Source: Rikenellaceae bacterium
GTDB lineage: Bacteria > Bacteroidota > Bacteroidia > Bacteroidales > UBA932
Length of the DNA: 29,929 bases
Assembly: GCA_003542575.1 (NCBI GenBank)
Contig: DPKJ01000009.1
Span: forward strand, 1-29,929
Direction: 5' to 3'
Part shown: in pieces, positions 14,712 through 22,759 of the stretch
Position numbering within the stretch: the stretch's first letter is position 1
Layout of the letters: every line of letters begins with the position of its first letter
Translations under genes and position numbers: made by a program
Notes under the pieces: generated by a model
The model's database searches: none
What the model was told of the DNA's origin: nothing
Seen by the model: only the letters and a program-made list of their open reading frames with translations

Positions 14712-15314
14712 TTAATAGATAGCCACGAGATTTTGTTCAGGTACATTGACCTCAATCTTAATCGTAACAGCATCACCGGTCTTTAACATTCCCAAAAGTG
14801 CTGTAGGAGCTTTCATGCTAAAATCACTCAACTTTAACGGAACAGTTCCGCTAACCTGGTATCCGTTTGAGGTTTTTGTGCCGATTGACTTAAAGCTCAC
14901 TTTTTTTGTAACACCTGCAACAGTAAGATTACCTGTTAATGTAACCTGTATGTCATTATTGTTCCCGATAATGGCAGTTGAAGGTTCGGTAAGTGTAAAG
15001 GCGATGGTTGGGTTTTTACTTGAATTTAGAGTCTCATACGTTTTTTTGTCCATCAATCTGTCACCGCTTTTAATGTTCTGAACCGGAAACTTTACATTTA
15101 AAGTTTGAATTACATTTGATCCACTAACTAAAAACTCTCCCTTAATCTGTTCAACTTTGGTGTTCCAGTCGTGAAGGTTCGAAGTGCCGTTAATTGTGAT
15201 GGTTGATGTAAAAGTGGTTGCTTTCTGACTCTGCGAGAAGAGAGCGTTTGCAGTGAATAGGATTACTCCTATCAATACAAACGAAAAAAGCTTCTGGATT
15301 TTTAACTTATACAT
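14712..15314 (-). CDS. YceI-family periplasmic protein
   Basis: A 200-residue exported protein with signal peptide near residues 8-27 (KLFSFVLIGVILFTANALFS) and a full YceI domain: INGTSNLHDWNTKVEQIKGE at about 41-60, FPVQNIKSGDRLMDKKTYETL, and TLTGNLTVAGVTKKVSFKS, then FSMKAPTALLGMLKTGDAV. The NGTSNLHDW segment and the MDKK-TYE helix are the family's best conserved parts and are better kept than in the other YceI protein of this cluster. Likely binds a lipid such as an isoprenoid. It starts 9 bp after the Rrf2 stop and ends 43 bp before the barrel gene, so the three form one operon. Confidence 0.85.
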   Translation of the reverse strand: MYKLKIQKLFSFVLIGVILFTANALFSQSQKATTFTSTITINGTSNLHDWNTKVEQIKGEFLVSGSNVIQTLNVKFPVQNIKSGDRLMDKKTYETLNSSKNPTIAFTLTEPSTAIIGNNNDIQVTLTGNLTVAGVTKKVSFKSIGTKTSNGYQVSGTVPLKLSDFSMKAPTALLGMLKTGDAVTIKIEVNVPEQNLVAIY

Positions 15315-15323
15315 GGTTCTTTT

Positions 15324-15749
15324 TTAGTTTTTTAAATTGTTTTTAATTGTTTTTTCAGAGATTATTTGCGCCAGGCTCTTATTTGCCAGTAGGGCAGTAT
15401 AATTTTGCCTAAACTCAATCCAATAGTCCCTTGAAACACAGTCACAAGCCTGGTCGCAAAAATCTTTATTCTCTATGCATTCAACCACAGTTATTGGTTC
15501 GAATGCAGTATAAACATCTAACACAGATATCTCTTCTGCGGCTCTGGTGAGCCTGTACCCGCTTCCTCTTCCTCTTGCATTGGCAATAATTCCCTTTAGT
15601 TTTAAGGATGAAATAATGCTGTCGAGGTACTTTACAGAGATATTCTGTTTGAGGGCAATATCTTTTTGAAGCACTCCGTTGGGATCGTCAGAAATAGCAA
15701 TTTCTATTACAGTTCTGAGGCCATACCTGATTTTTGTGTTTAACTTCAT
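15324..15749 (-). CDS. Rrf2-family transcriptional regulator
   Basis: A 141-residue regulator with N-terminal winged helix MKLNTKIRYGLRTVIEIA, recognition region LKQNISVKYLDSIISSLKLKG and wing ANARGRGSGYRLTR. The C-terminal loop holds four cysteines, Cys91, Cys98, Cys102 and Cys104 (VECIENKDFCDQACDCVS), close to the three-cysteine set that binds an iron-sulfur cluster in IscR and NsrR. It may sense iron-sulfur status, nitric oxide or redox state. First gene of the YceI/barrel/YceI cluster and probably its regulator, including self-regulation through the promoter at 15773-15780. Confidence 0.9.
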   Translation of the reverse strand: MKLNTKIRYGLRTVIEIAISDDPNGVLQKDIALKQNISVKYLDSIISSLKLKGIIANARGRGSGYRLTRAAEEISVLDVYTAFEPITVVECIENKDFCDQACDCVSRDYWIEFRQNYTALLANKSLAQIISEKTIKNNLKN

Positions 15750-15772
15750 AATTACACTGCTTAAATTTTATA

Positions 15773-15780
15773 CAAAGGTA
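15773..15780 (-). promoter_or_regulatory. -7 box TACCTTTG for the Rrf2 operon
   Basis: TACCTTTG on the minus strand matches TAnnTTTG, 23 bases before the ATG at 15749. The upstream 19 bases are an AT-rich run without a clear TTG, as expected for a regulated promoter. Confidence 0.5.
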
Positions 15781-15887
15781 AATAAAAAATTTATAAATCC
15801 TATAACAATGGTAGTATGAGAGAGTAAATATATTCAGTAGGAAAATAAAATAGAGAGAAAGCACAATTGTGACAATCTATGATAAAT

Positions 15888-15916
15888 AAATCAAAATGAG
15901 GATTATAGGTTGATTT
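15888..15916 (-). terminator. Weak terminator candidate after the flavoprotein gene
   Basis: A 7-bp inverted repeat (AAATCAA 15888-15894, TTGATTT 15910-15916) with a 15-base loop, directly after the stop at 15924, followed on the minus strand by AT-rich sequence. The stem is AT-only except for one C-G pair, so support is slight. Confidence 0.3.
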
Positions 15917-15923
15917 TGTCGGG

Positions 15924-17144
15924 TTAATCCCTTAGAAGGCCACTTACGAAGCCGGTTGTCCAGGCGCACTGAAGATTGTATCCGCCTGTGATTGCATCAA
16001 TGTCAAGAAGCTCTCCGGCAAAGTAAAGGTTTTTTACTACCTTACTTTGAAGGGTCTTTATATTTACACTGTCGAGGCTTATGCCTCCGCAGGTAACGAA
16101 TTCATCTTTGTATGATGACTTGCCATTTACCCGGTATATGTCGGTTGTGAGAATTGTGGCGATTTTGGTTACTCCCTTGCTTCCAATATCACCCCACCTG
16201 ACATTACTTTGAAATTCACACTTTAAAACGAGGTGGTTCCAAAGTCTTGACGGTAAATCAAAAGGCCGCACGGAGTTGAGAAGTTTCCCGGGAGATGTTT
16301 TGATAATATCTTTAATATGCTCTTTAACAGAGTCTTCATTGCTGATATCAATCCAATTTACCAAGACCGGAAAGCTATAGTCCTTCTCTTTCATTACACG
16401 GGCTCCAAATGAGGAGAGTTTTAAAATTGCCGGGCCGCTGAAGCCCCAGTGGGTAATGAGCAAGGCTCCCTGAGATTTAATTTTTGTGCCCGGCAGACTG
16501 ACTGTAGTATTTTCGGCCACTATTCCCATCAACGATGTGATTTGGTCTGTAGGCAAGTTCAGAGAAAAAAGCGAGGGAACAGGCTCTTCAATTTTGTGTC
16601 CCAGTTTTTCAAGCCACTCCAGACCTCTTCTTTTGGGACTGCCCCCGGTAGTTACAATAACCTTGTCAAAGGTTTGTGGTGTTAGATTGGGGTTGTCAAA
16701 TGTCAACAGAAGTGAGCCTGAGGCTTGTGGAGTGATTCCGTCAACCTGAGCTTGTGTCACTATTTTGATGTTGAGTCTGTAACACTCCCTGTGAAAACAA
16801 TCGATAATTGATTCTGAATTTTGTGATTCCGGGAAAAGACACCCATCCTCCTGAGTTACAAGCGGCACCCCTCTGGATTCAAACCACTCTATTGTCTCTT
16901 TATTGCCAAACTCCTGAAGCAACCTCCTCATTACTCTGCCTCCTCTGGGGTAGGCTGCAACAAACTCTTCCAGCGACTCGCAGCTATTTGTCAGGTTACA
17001 CCTGCCTCCCCCCGTAATCCTCACTTTTGCAAGGGTTACATGGCCCTTTTCAAATATTGTAACGGATGAGCCAACATGCATCTCTGCTGCTGTTATTGCC
17101 GCAAAGAAACCGGCTGCACCTCCACCTGCTATTGCTATTTTCAT
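15924..17144 (-). CDS. BaiN/RdsA (HI0933)-family FAD-dependent oxidoreductase
   Basis: A 406-residue soluble flavoprotein. The N-terminal FAD-binding loop is IAGGGAAGFFAA (4-15), then KVRITGGGRCNLTN (about 40-53) and EDGCLFPESQNSES, and near the C-terminus AGELLDIDAITGGYNLQCAW, all hallmarks of the HI0933-like family. Members are often annotated BaiN or NAD(P)/FAD-dependent oxidoreductase; most have no proven substrate, so I give no gene symbol. It is the last gene of a row with the SLC13 transporter (4-bp gap) and the two TldD/PmbA-like genes, so it is probably cotranscribed with them. Confidence 0.88.
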   Translation of the reverse strand: MKIAIAGGGAAGFFAAITAAEMHVGSSVTIFEKGHVTLAKVRITGGGRCNLTNSCESLEEFVAAYPRGGRVMRRLLQEFGNKETIEWFESRGVPLVTQEDGCLFPESQNSESIIDCFHRECYRLNIKIVTQAQVDGITPQASGSLLLTFDNPNLTPQTFDKVIVTTGGSPKRRGLEWLEKLGHKIEEPVPSLFSLNLPTDQITSLMGIVAENTTVSLPGTKIKSQGALLITHWGFSGPAILKLSSFGARVMKEKDYSFPVLVNWIDISNEDSVKEHIKDIIKTSPGKLLNSVRPFDLPSRLWNHLVLKCEFQSNVRWGDIGSKGVTKIATILTTDIYRVNGKSSYKDEFVTCGGISLDSVNIKTLQSKVVKNLYFAGELLDIDAITGGYNLQCAWTTGFVSGLLRD

Positions 17145-17148
17145 AAGA

Positions 17149-18918
17149 TTAAAATGGCCAGAAATATAAAATCAGGGGTACTGCCAAAAGAACAACCAGT
17201 ATAGATACCGGTAACCCCATTCGAATGTAGTCGCCAAAACGATAGCCTCCCGGGCCCATAACCAATGTATTTGACTGGTGGCCGATTGGTGTGAGGAAAG
17301 AGGCTGATGCGCCAATTGCGACAGTCATCAAAAATGGATCAGGTGAATAGTTCATGCCGTGTGCAATGCCCATTGCGATTGGTGCCATGAGTACAACGGT
17401 TGCAGCGTTGTTGATTATTCCCGAAAGAAGCATGGTAACTACGATGAGAATTGAGAGTGTTATTTGTGGTGTAAGGTCTCCTGCTATGTTGAGAATGTAA
17501 TCTGCAATTAGTTTGGCACCTCCCGATGTTTCGAGAGCTTCGCCTACGGGCAGCATTGCCCCAAGCAGAATTATCACAGGCCAATCTATGCTTGTGTACA
17601 TATCTTTAATGGGCAGAACCTTTGTAAGAATCAGAACAACTGCTGCAAGGGGAAATGCTACATGGACAGGTAAGAGTCCAAAAACTATTGCCAGAATGGA
17701 GATTCCGAAAATGGCAAGACTAAGAAATATCTTTTTTTCCGAAGCAAATGAGACCTCTCTCTTTGCCAGTGGAAGGCATCCGATTGAGGTGATTGTGTCC
17801 CTTATCAGGTGTTCTCTGCCTTGAAAAACAACAACATCACCATTACGAAATATTACCTTGCCCAATCTCCTGTGAATTTTCTCCTCTTTACGGGAGACTG
17901 CCACCAGGTTAATCCCGTATCTGCTCCTCATTTTTAATCCTGCAGAGGTCTGTCCCACTAAAGGTGAGTCGGCCAAAACAACTGCCTCGACAAAAGAGAT
18001 GTTATCTGACCCGATTGCATCTTTTCTGAATTTTTTTCCATCCGCTAACTTAATACCGGTATCATCCATAAACTCCTTAAATGAAGATGTATCTCCTTCC
18101 ATTATAAGGATATCATTGATCTGCAATATTTCATCTTCGTCCGGCGCGTGAACCCTGATGTTGTTTCTTACAAGGCCAAGTATTTGAATGTCAGCTTTTG
18201 ATATGCTGTTAATCTCCCCAATACTTTTGCCCTTAACTAATGAGTCCTCTTTGACAATCATCTCGGTTATATAGTCGTCAATATTAAAGGCTTGCTCATT
18301 GGATTTTCCCGATACTCTGCCCGGAAGCAATCTCCAGCCCAAAAGCGATACAAACACAACTCCTGCCAGTGTAAGGATTGCTCCCACCGGAGCAAATGAG
18401 AACATTCCAAATGGAGTGCCGGTTTGTGCCTCTCTAAAGGTAGAGATAATGATATTGGGTGGAGTACCAATAAGCGTCATGAGGCCTCCCAACAGCGATG
18501 CAAAGGCTATTGGCATCAGAAAGAGTGATGGTGATCTTTTGTTTTTTACGGCAATGTTAATGGCAACGGGCATCACAATGGCCAATGCACCAACGTTGTT
18601 CATGAATGCCGATGCAACTGCAACAAGTGAGCATAGGGTGAAAATCTGAATGGTAAGATTACTGCTCAGTGAAGAGACCCATTTCCCAAGCAAATCTACA
18701 ATTCCCGATTTTTCCAGAGCCTTGCCGATAATCAAAACCGCTGCCACGGTAATGACAGCGGGATGACCCAGGCCCTGAAAGGCCTTTTCGGCTGGAATGA
18801 TCCCGGGAATTACAAGAGCGAAGAGGGCGAGCAAGGCAACAAAATCGTGCCTTATTTTACCCCAGACGAAAAGTCCCAGGACCAGTACAAGTACTATAAA
18901 AACATAGATGTAATCCAA
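17149..18918 (-). CDS. SLC13-family permease with two RCK_C (TrkA-C) domains
   Basis: A 589-residue inner-membrane transporter. The N-terminal half has repeated helices (YIYVFIVLVLVLGLFVWG, FVALLALFALVIPG, VITVAAVLIIGKALEKSG, AFMNNVGALAIVMPVAI) and the SLC13/citrate-type loop LMTLIGTPPNIIIS. A cytoplasmic insertion from about residue 205 to 390 holds two TrkA-C domains (VKGKSIGEI...EILQINDILIMEGD and VGQTSAGLKMRSRYGINLVAVSR...GDVVVFQG). The second half repeats the transport core with SGIINNAATVVLMAPIA and GHQSNTLVMGPGGY. Such proteins move anions such as sulfate or dicarboxylates; the ion here is not readable. It starts 15 bp after the TldE-like gene. Confidence 0.9.
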   Translation of the reverse strand: MDYIYVFIVLVLVLGLFVWGKIRHDFVALLALFALVIPGIIPAEKAFQGLGHPAVITVAAVLIIGKALEKSGIVDLLGKWVSSLSSNLTIQIFTLCSLVAVASAFMNNVGALAIVMPVAINIAVKNKRSPSLFLMPIAFASLLGGLMTLIGTPPNIIISTFREAQTGTPFGMFSFAPVGAILTLAGVVFVSLLGWRLLPGRVSGKSNEQAFNIDDYITEMIVKEDSLVKGKSIGEINSISKADIQILGLVRNNIRVHAPDEDEILQINDILIMEGDTSSFKEFMDDTGIKLADGKKFRKDAIGSDNISFVEAVVLADSPLVGQTSAGLKMRSRYGINLVAVSRKEEKIHRRLGKVIFRNGDVVVFQGREHLIRDTITSIGCLPLAKREVSFASEKKIFLSLAIFGISILAIVFGLLPVHVAFPLAAVVLILTKVLPIKDMYTSIDWPVIILLGAMLPVGEALETSGGAKLIADYILNIAGDLTPQITLSILIVVTMLLSGIINNAATVVLMAPIAMGIAHGMNYSPDPFLMTVAIGASASFLTPIGHQSNTLVMGPGGYRFGDYIRMGLPVSILVVLLAVPLILYFWPF

Positions 18919-18933
18919 TGTTTATAAGGTTAA

Positions 18934-20640
18934 CTATTTTTTTACAATAAGAGGCGAATCTTTTTGTACGTTAACCGGTTTTCTGTTTATCTCAATATCT
19001 TCAATTAAAATGCCGTCAGGATAGATAACCGAAACCGGAACTGTACCCTGATAAAGATAATTATAAATTTTCTGATTCTGATTAAGACCAAGAACTCTTT
19101 TAAGTTTGGTGAGAGGAACAGGAGTTACCTCGGCTCCTGTAACAAGAGTCTCTGAACCATCTTTTACAAATACCTTGTAGATATACTGATCTGTCTGATT
19201 TGCAATCTTTTTAACTATGTATGCATAGTCAAGGCCCTCTTCTATGGCAGCTTTGATCAGGTTTTTCTTAAGCTCTTCTGTTGTGGTTCCCTCTTTAACC
19301 GAGATTATCAGGTTACCCGGAGCAACCTCCAGAGGAATTGCCCTTGGTCTTGTTCCAAATCTCAAACTGCCTGTTGATGCACTTGAAGTTTTGGTAGGGA
19401 CTCTTGTGCTTAAAAGGTTTCTGAGAATACCGTTCTCGATTAATGATGTCTCTTTTTGAGGAATAACACCTTGTGCATCAATGCTGTAATAACCAATAAG
19501 TGGTGTGTTGCCAAAAGTTTTTGAGTCAGTCATGTTTTTCACAGAGATTCTGCTGTCAATCACCTTTTTGTTTATTCTCTCCTCCAATGCTTTGATATCT
19601 CTTCTGGCAGATACATTTTCGGGTCTTCCTGCGGTTGCCATCACCTGAATTGGTCTTCTGTAGGCAAAAACACCTGCAGGTGAGATAAGGTTTTCGGCAA
19701 GAATCTGTGCGGCTGCATCCTCAATAAAGAGAACAGGGCCCAGATAGTACTCCTCCATCTCAGTGCTGTTGATAAGAGCTGTAAGTTTAGCTGCGAACTT
19801 AGCGGCTGCCAGTGTAAGATCCTTTTCGGCAGGCAGAGTTTCAAATGTTTTTGAGTACAAAACCTCTTCGTCTCTTAGTACCTGACCCTTTGCGTTTCTC
19901 ACTTTTCCTTTGAATGTTACTGCAACATATCCTGCAGGCTCAACGGTTTTTGTGCCCTCAGTTGAAATGTAATGGTAATTGCTTACAATGGCGTCAATCT
20001 CTACCCTTGAGTCAAAGATTGAGTTGTATTTTGCCAATTCAGCAGAGAGTTTGTTGGCCAATTCTTCGTATTTGTTAGTCGCGAGATTTTGAGCGTACTG
20101 AGCAACGTTTACGACCGGTTTTGCCAGTGGCAACATGTCAGGAAGGTTCTTCTCCTGCTCTGTCAGATTTGCACTCTTAATTGCATTCTGCTTTGAATTG
20201 AAAACCTCAACAGCCATTTTGTAGGCTATGTCGGAGGTTTGCCAAAAACTTCTTCTAAGCTGGTCGTAGTTATTTTCGGTAACGGTCATTGATGTTGTAA
20301 GGATTCCGTTTCCCGAATAGGCGTAATCGCTTGAGAATTTACTGTCACCTACGTAGAGGTTAACTGAGTGGAGCCTCTCTTTAGGACTCACCTTTGTGTA
20401 GATGGTGGTTCCTTTTGAGCTGATTACCGATGTGTAGCTGATATCTCCCACAGTGTATGCCACAAAAAATGGAGAGGGTGAATTTGGAAGTGTTAACTCG
20501 TTTTTGCTGCGGTTCATCTCATCTTCCATAGCTTTGAAGAGGATAGAGTTGTTGCCCTGCCCCTGTAGTGATGCCAGAACTGTAATGTTCAGGGCAAGCA
20601 AAAGAAGGGTGAACCTGTATATATTTTTAAAATATTTCAT
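18934..20640 (-). CDS. Exported TldD/PmbA-like protein that has lost the zinc ligands (TldE-like)
   Basis: A 568-residue exported protein: hydrophobic signal near residues 9-26 (YRFTLLLLALNITVLASL), an N-terminal domain, then a C-terminal TldD/PmbA-type fold. Aligned on the shared GPxL, the partner's HEIFGH falls on AENLIS (315-320), so both histidines are replaced while Glu is kept. The later cysteine-bearing segment of the partner (GTCGASSG) is missing: this protein runs straight into QGTVPVSVIYP. It is therefore most like TldE/PmbA, the non-metal subunit of the TldD/TldE protease, and is probably a structural partner of the next gene's product. It lies 105 bp downstream of that gene and 15 bp upstream of the transporter. 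Confidence 0.85.
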   Translation of the reverse strand: MKYFKNIYRFTLLLLALNITVLASLQGQGNNSILFKAMEDEMNRSKNELTLPNSPSPFFVAYTVGDISYTSVISSKGTTIYTKVSPKERLHSVNLYVGDSKFSSDYAYSGNGILTTSMTVTENNYDQLRRSFWQTSDIAYKMAVEVFNSKQNAIKSANLTEQEKNLPDMLPLAKPVVNVAQYAQNLATNKYEELANKLSAELAKYNSIFDSRVEIDAIVSNYHYISTEGTKTVEPAGYVAVTFKGKVRNAKGQVLRDEEVLYSKTFETLPAEKDLTLAAAKFAAKLTALINSTEMEEYYLGPVLFIEDAAAQILAENLISPAGVFAYRRPIQVMATAGRPENVSARRDIKALEERINKKVIDSRISVKNMTDSKTFGNTPLIGYYSIDAQGVIPQKETSLIENGILRNLLSTRVPTKTSSASTGSLRFGTRPRAIPLEVAPGNLIISVKEGTTTEELKKNLIKAAIEEGLDYAYIVKKIANQTDQYIYKVFVKDGSETLVTGAEVTPVPLTKLKRVLGLNQNQKIYNYLYQGTVPVSVIYPDGILIEDIEINRKPVNVQKDSPLIVKK

Positions 20641-20745
20641 TTTCTGTTATTATTAAATTTGAGACTTTTTCTTTTTCGACTTTTCTGTTTCGATAAATTA
20701 TTGTGATCAAATAAATGAACAATATTCATTACAATTTAACGCTTA

Positions 20746-22425
20746 TTACGGGCGTGGTAAAAGTGCAGGAGTTACTGTCGGTTTTGCCTTTTTCTGCAGC
20801 TCTACCTTATTCACAAAGATTGTAGGTGAAATTGCAGTAACCGGCACGTTGCCCGAAGAGGCTCCGCAGGTTCCTGTAAAGATCTCAAACTCTCCGCCTG
20901 CGTACTCAATATTCGAGAACATACTCAGCGGTGTGCCAATCATATCGACTCCTCTAACCAGTTCATCAGGTCTTCCGTCAACATAAATTCTGTAAACCTC
21001 AAGAGGTGTAACATTAAATGAATTTGCTCCGGTTCTGCCTGTCTGTGTGAATCCACCTGTTACAGTTTTGAAGAAATAGCCATACTCCTTCTCCTGCCTC
21101 TTAGCCTCGTCAATCAGAAGTTGTCTCAGTTGGGCATCGGTTTTATAGTTGTTTGTCTCAACTATAAGATTTGATTGCCTTGAAGTTGGGTCATATTCAA
21201 ATTCGGCTCTTGCGTGACCATTCGATTTAGGGAAGCCATCAAGTCCTGTTCTTGTCATAAGGAAATTCTTAAGAATTCCATCTTTAACAACCTCAACTCT
21301 TTCGCCACGAACACCCTGATCATCAAAAATATAGAATCCGTTAAGGGCGTTACCGTGATACTTTTTCATAGATGGGTCGCAATAAACACTCAAAGCTGCA
21401 GGAAGTACGCTTTCGCCAACCATATTCTTGAATGTCTGACCATCGCGTTCGCTTTTCATCTTCTGACCCTCAATCCTGTGGCCAAAAATCTCGTGAAAAA
21501 ATACTCCGCTTGCTGATCCTGAAAGCAGGGCAGGGCCTGTATATGGCTGAACCAACGGAGCTACCTTCAATTCAGATAGTTTTGAAGATAGTTTCTTAAG
21601 ATCGGTCATAATATCTTCAGCTGAAGGAAGTTCGTCAGGGAAGTAGGCAAAGTAGCTTGTGTTTAACGGAAGCTCCATACCGTCGTCTGCCATTGTGGTG
21701 GCTCTTACGCTCAAAATTGCATAAGTTCTGTTTTCGGCAATCTCTGCACCCTCGGTAGATACAAAATATTTCCGCCATATTCTGTAGGTGAGGGTAGTGT
21801 TTGCAGATATAATGTCTTTGTTTTCTGAAAGCAGTGCGCTGAATTTATTCAGTTTTGCCTCCCATGCTTTGGTGTCAAGATCTACCTTCTCTTTTTTAAG
21901 TGCAGGCTCGAAATACTTTTCAGCTTTTGCCTTTGTGAAGTCGGGAGACTGATCTTCGTTCTCAATTTGAACACCTTTTTTGGCGTTTGCTCTCTCGAGA
22001 CTGGTTACCGCAAACCTGTAACGAGTGTTAACCTCCTCTCTCATAATCTCACGCATAGCCTCAATGCCATTTTGCAGATCGGCGGGCAGAAGAATTGTAG
22101 GAGCACCGGAGAACCTGTTTATGGCCACTCCGTTTTGTGATTCATGAAAATTGTCAAATTCGGGCGAGCCGATTCTGATCTGAGGAACGAATATTATCTG
22201 TTTCTCTTCGTCAGAACTAATGGTTGCCCCCATTGCAGTTCTAATTGTGCGGGTATAGTTGTCTATTACCCTGTAGTTCATGTAGTAGGGTGGATATTCA
22301 CCCTTTTGAAGAATTGTCATTTGGCTTTTCAGCTCGCCCTTAAGAAGATCGAGCATCTTGTCCTGCGCACTTAGCTGCAGCGACATAAAACCCAAAATGA
22401 TTACTAGTAAACCTTTTAGTTTCAT
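20746..22425 (-). CDS. Exported TldD-like metallopeptidase
   Basis: A 559-residue protein with signal peptide MKLKGLLVIILGFMSLQLSA and a C-terminal TldD catalytic domain. The zinc motif HEIFGHRIEG is at 311-320 (ligands His311 and His316, catalytic Glu312), and the third ligand appears as Cys520 in GTCGASSGNVPVTAISPTIF, as in E. coli TldD. Cytoplasmic TldD/TldE unfold and trim peptides, including RiPP precursors; this version carries an export signal and is longer, with a different N-terminal domain, so it should act on peptides in the periplasm. It is the first gene of the set with the TldE-like protein, SLC13 transporter and flavoprotein. Confidence 0.9.
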   Translation of the reverse strand: MKLKGLLVIILGFMSLQLSAQDKMLDLLKGELKSQMTILQKGEYPPYYMNYRVIDNYTRTIRTAMGATISSDEEKQIIFVPQIRIGSPEFDNFHESQNGVAINRFSGAPTILLPADLQNGIEAMREIMREEVNTRYRFAVTSLERANAKKGVQIENEDQSPDFTKAKAEKYFEPALKKEKVDLDTKAWEAKLNKFSALLSENKDIISANTTLTYRIWRKYFVSTEGAEIAENRTYAILSVRATTMADDGMELPLNTSYFAYFPDELPSAEDIMTDLKKLSSKLSELKVAPLVQPYTGPALLSGSASGVFFHEIFGHRIEGQKMKSERDGQTFKNMVGESVLPAALSVYCDPSMKKYHGNALNGFYIFDDQGVRGERVEVVKDGILKNFLMTRTGLDGFPKSNGHARAEFEYDPTSRQSNLIVETNNYKTDAQLRQLLIDEAKRQEKEYGYFFKTVTGGFTQTGRTGANSFNVTPLEVYRIYVDGRPDELVRGVDMIGTPLSMFSNIEYAGGEFEIFTGTCGASSGNVPVTAISPTIFVNKVELQKKAKPTVTPALLPRP

Positions 22426-22478
22426 TTTAAATGGATTAAATTAAAGTAGTAAAATTGTAAAAAAAGTAGTTTCAACAG

Positions 22479-22486
22479 CAAATGTA
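22479..22486 (-). promoter_or_regulatory. -7-like box TACATTTG for the TldD operon
   Basis: TACATTTG on the minus strand matches TAnnTTTG, 53 bases before the ATG at 22425. No TTG lies at the expected distance upstream. Confidence 0.4.
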
Positions 22487-22567
22487 ACAAAAACATACAA
22501 TAAACTGCCTTTTCTGCTATGTTTAATTTAGAAATCCAAACAAAATGCTAACACATTGTAAGTTAGA

Positions 22568-22707
22568 CAAAAAATCTCCGCGCCAGTTTGTGGTAACTGC
22601 TTGACGGATAGCAATATAAAAATAAGCCAAAAATTCAATGAAATTTGGCTCATTTTCAACCACTTAATATTCAATTATATACCACAAACTGGCGCGGAGA
22701 TTTTTTG
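22568..22707. repeat. 28-bp perfect inverted repeat flanking 84 bp
   Basis: The left arm 22568-22595 (starting CAAAAAATCTCCGCGCC) and the right arm 22680-22707 (ending GGCGCGGAGATTTTTTG) are exact reverse complements over 28 bases, with 84 bp between them. No target-site duplication is visible outside the arms, and no open frame lies between them. Read on the minus strand it begins 52 bases after the nitroreductase stop and ends with six T's, so the RNA could form a very stable hairpin. Confidence 0.9.
22625..22650. repeat. Inner hairpin within the inverted-repeat segment
   Basis: AGCCAAA (22625-22631) and TTTGGCT (22644-22650) form a 7-bp stem with a 12-base loop, nested inside the long inverted repeat. 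Confidence 0.6.
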
Positions 22708-22759
22708 CGGGCTGTGCTGCTTCGCATACTTTTTCTGCGTTGCTTGCTTGGCAGCATCT

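Larger units (their letters stand above)
22426..22759. other. 334-bp intergenic region with a long inverted repeat
   Basis: No gene is supported here. The left third (22426-22567) is AT-rich leader of the TldD-like gene with a possible -7 box; 22568-22707 holds the 28-bp inverted repeat and an inner hairpin; 22708-22759 is the GC-richer 3' flank of the nitroreductase gene. Confidence 0.7.

Noticed and set aside
22604..22632. Sigma70-like TTGACG with TATAAA in the inverted-repeat core
   Set aside because: Bacteroidota primary sigma factors use TTTG-N19-TAnnTTTG; the E. coli-type spacing here is not evidence of a promoter in this host.
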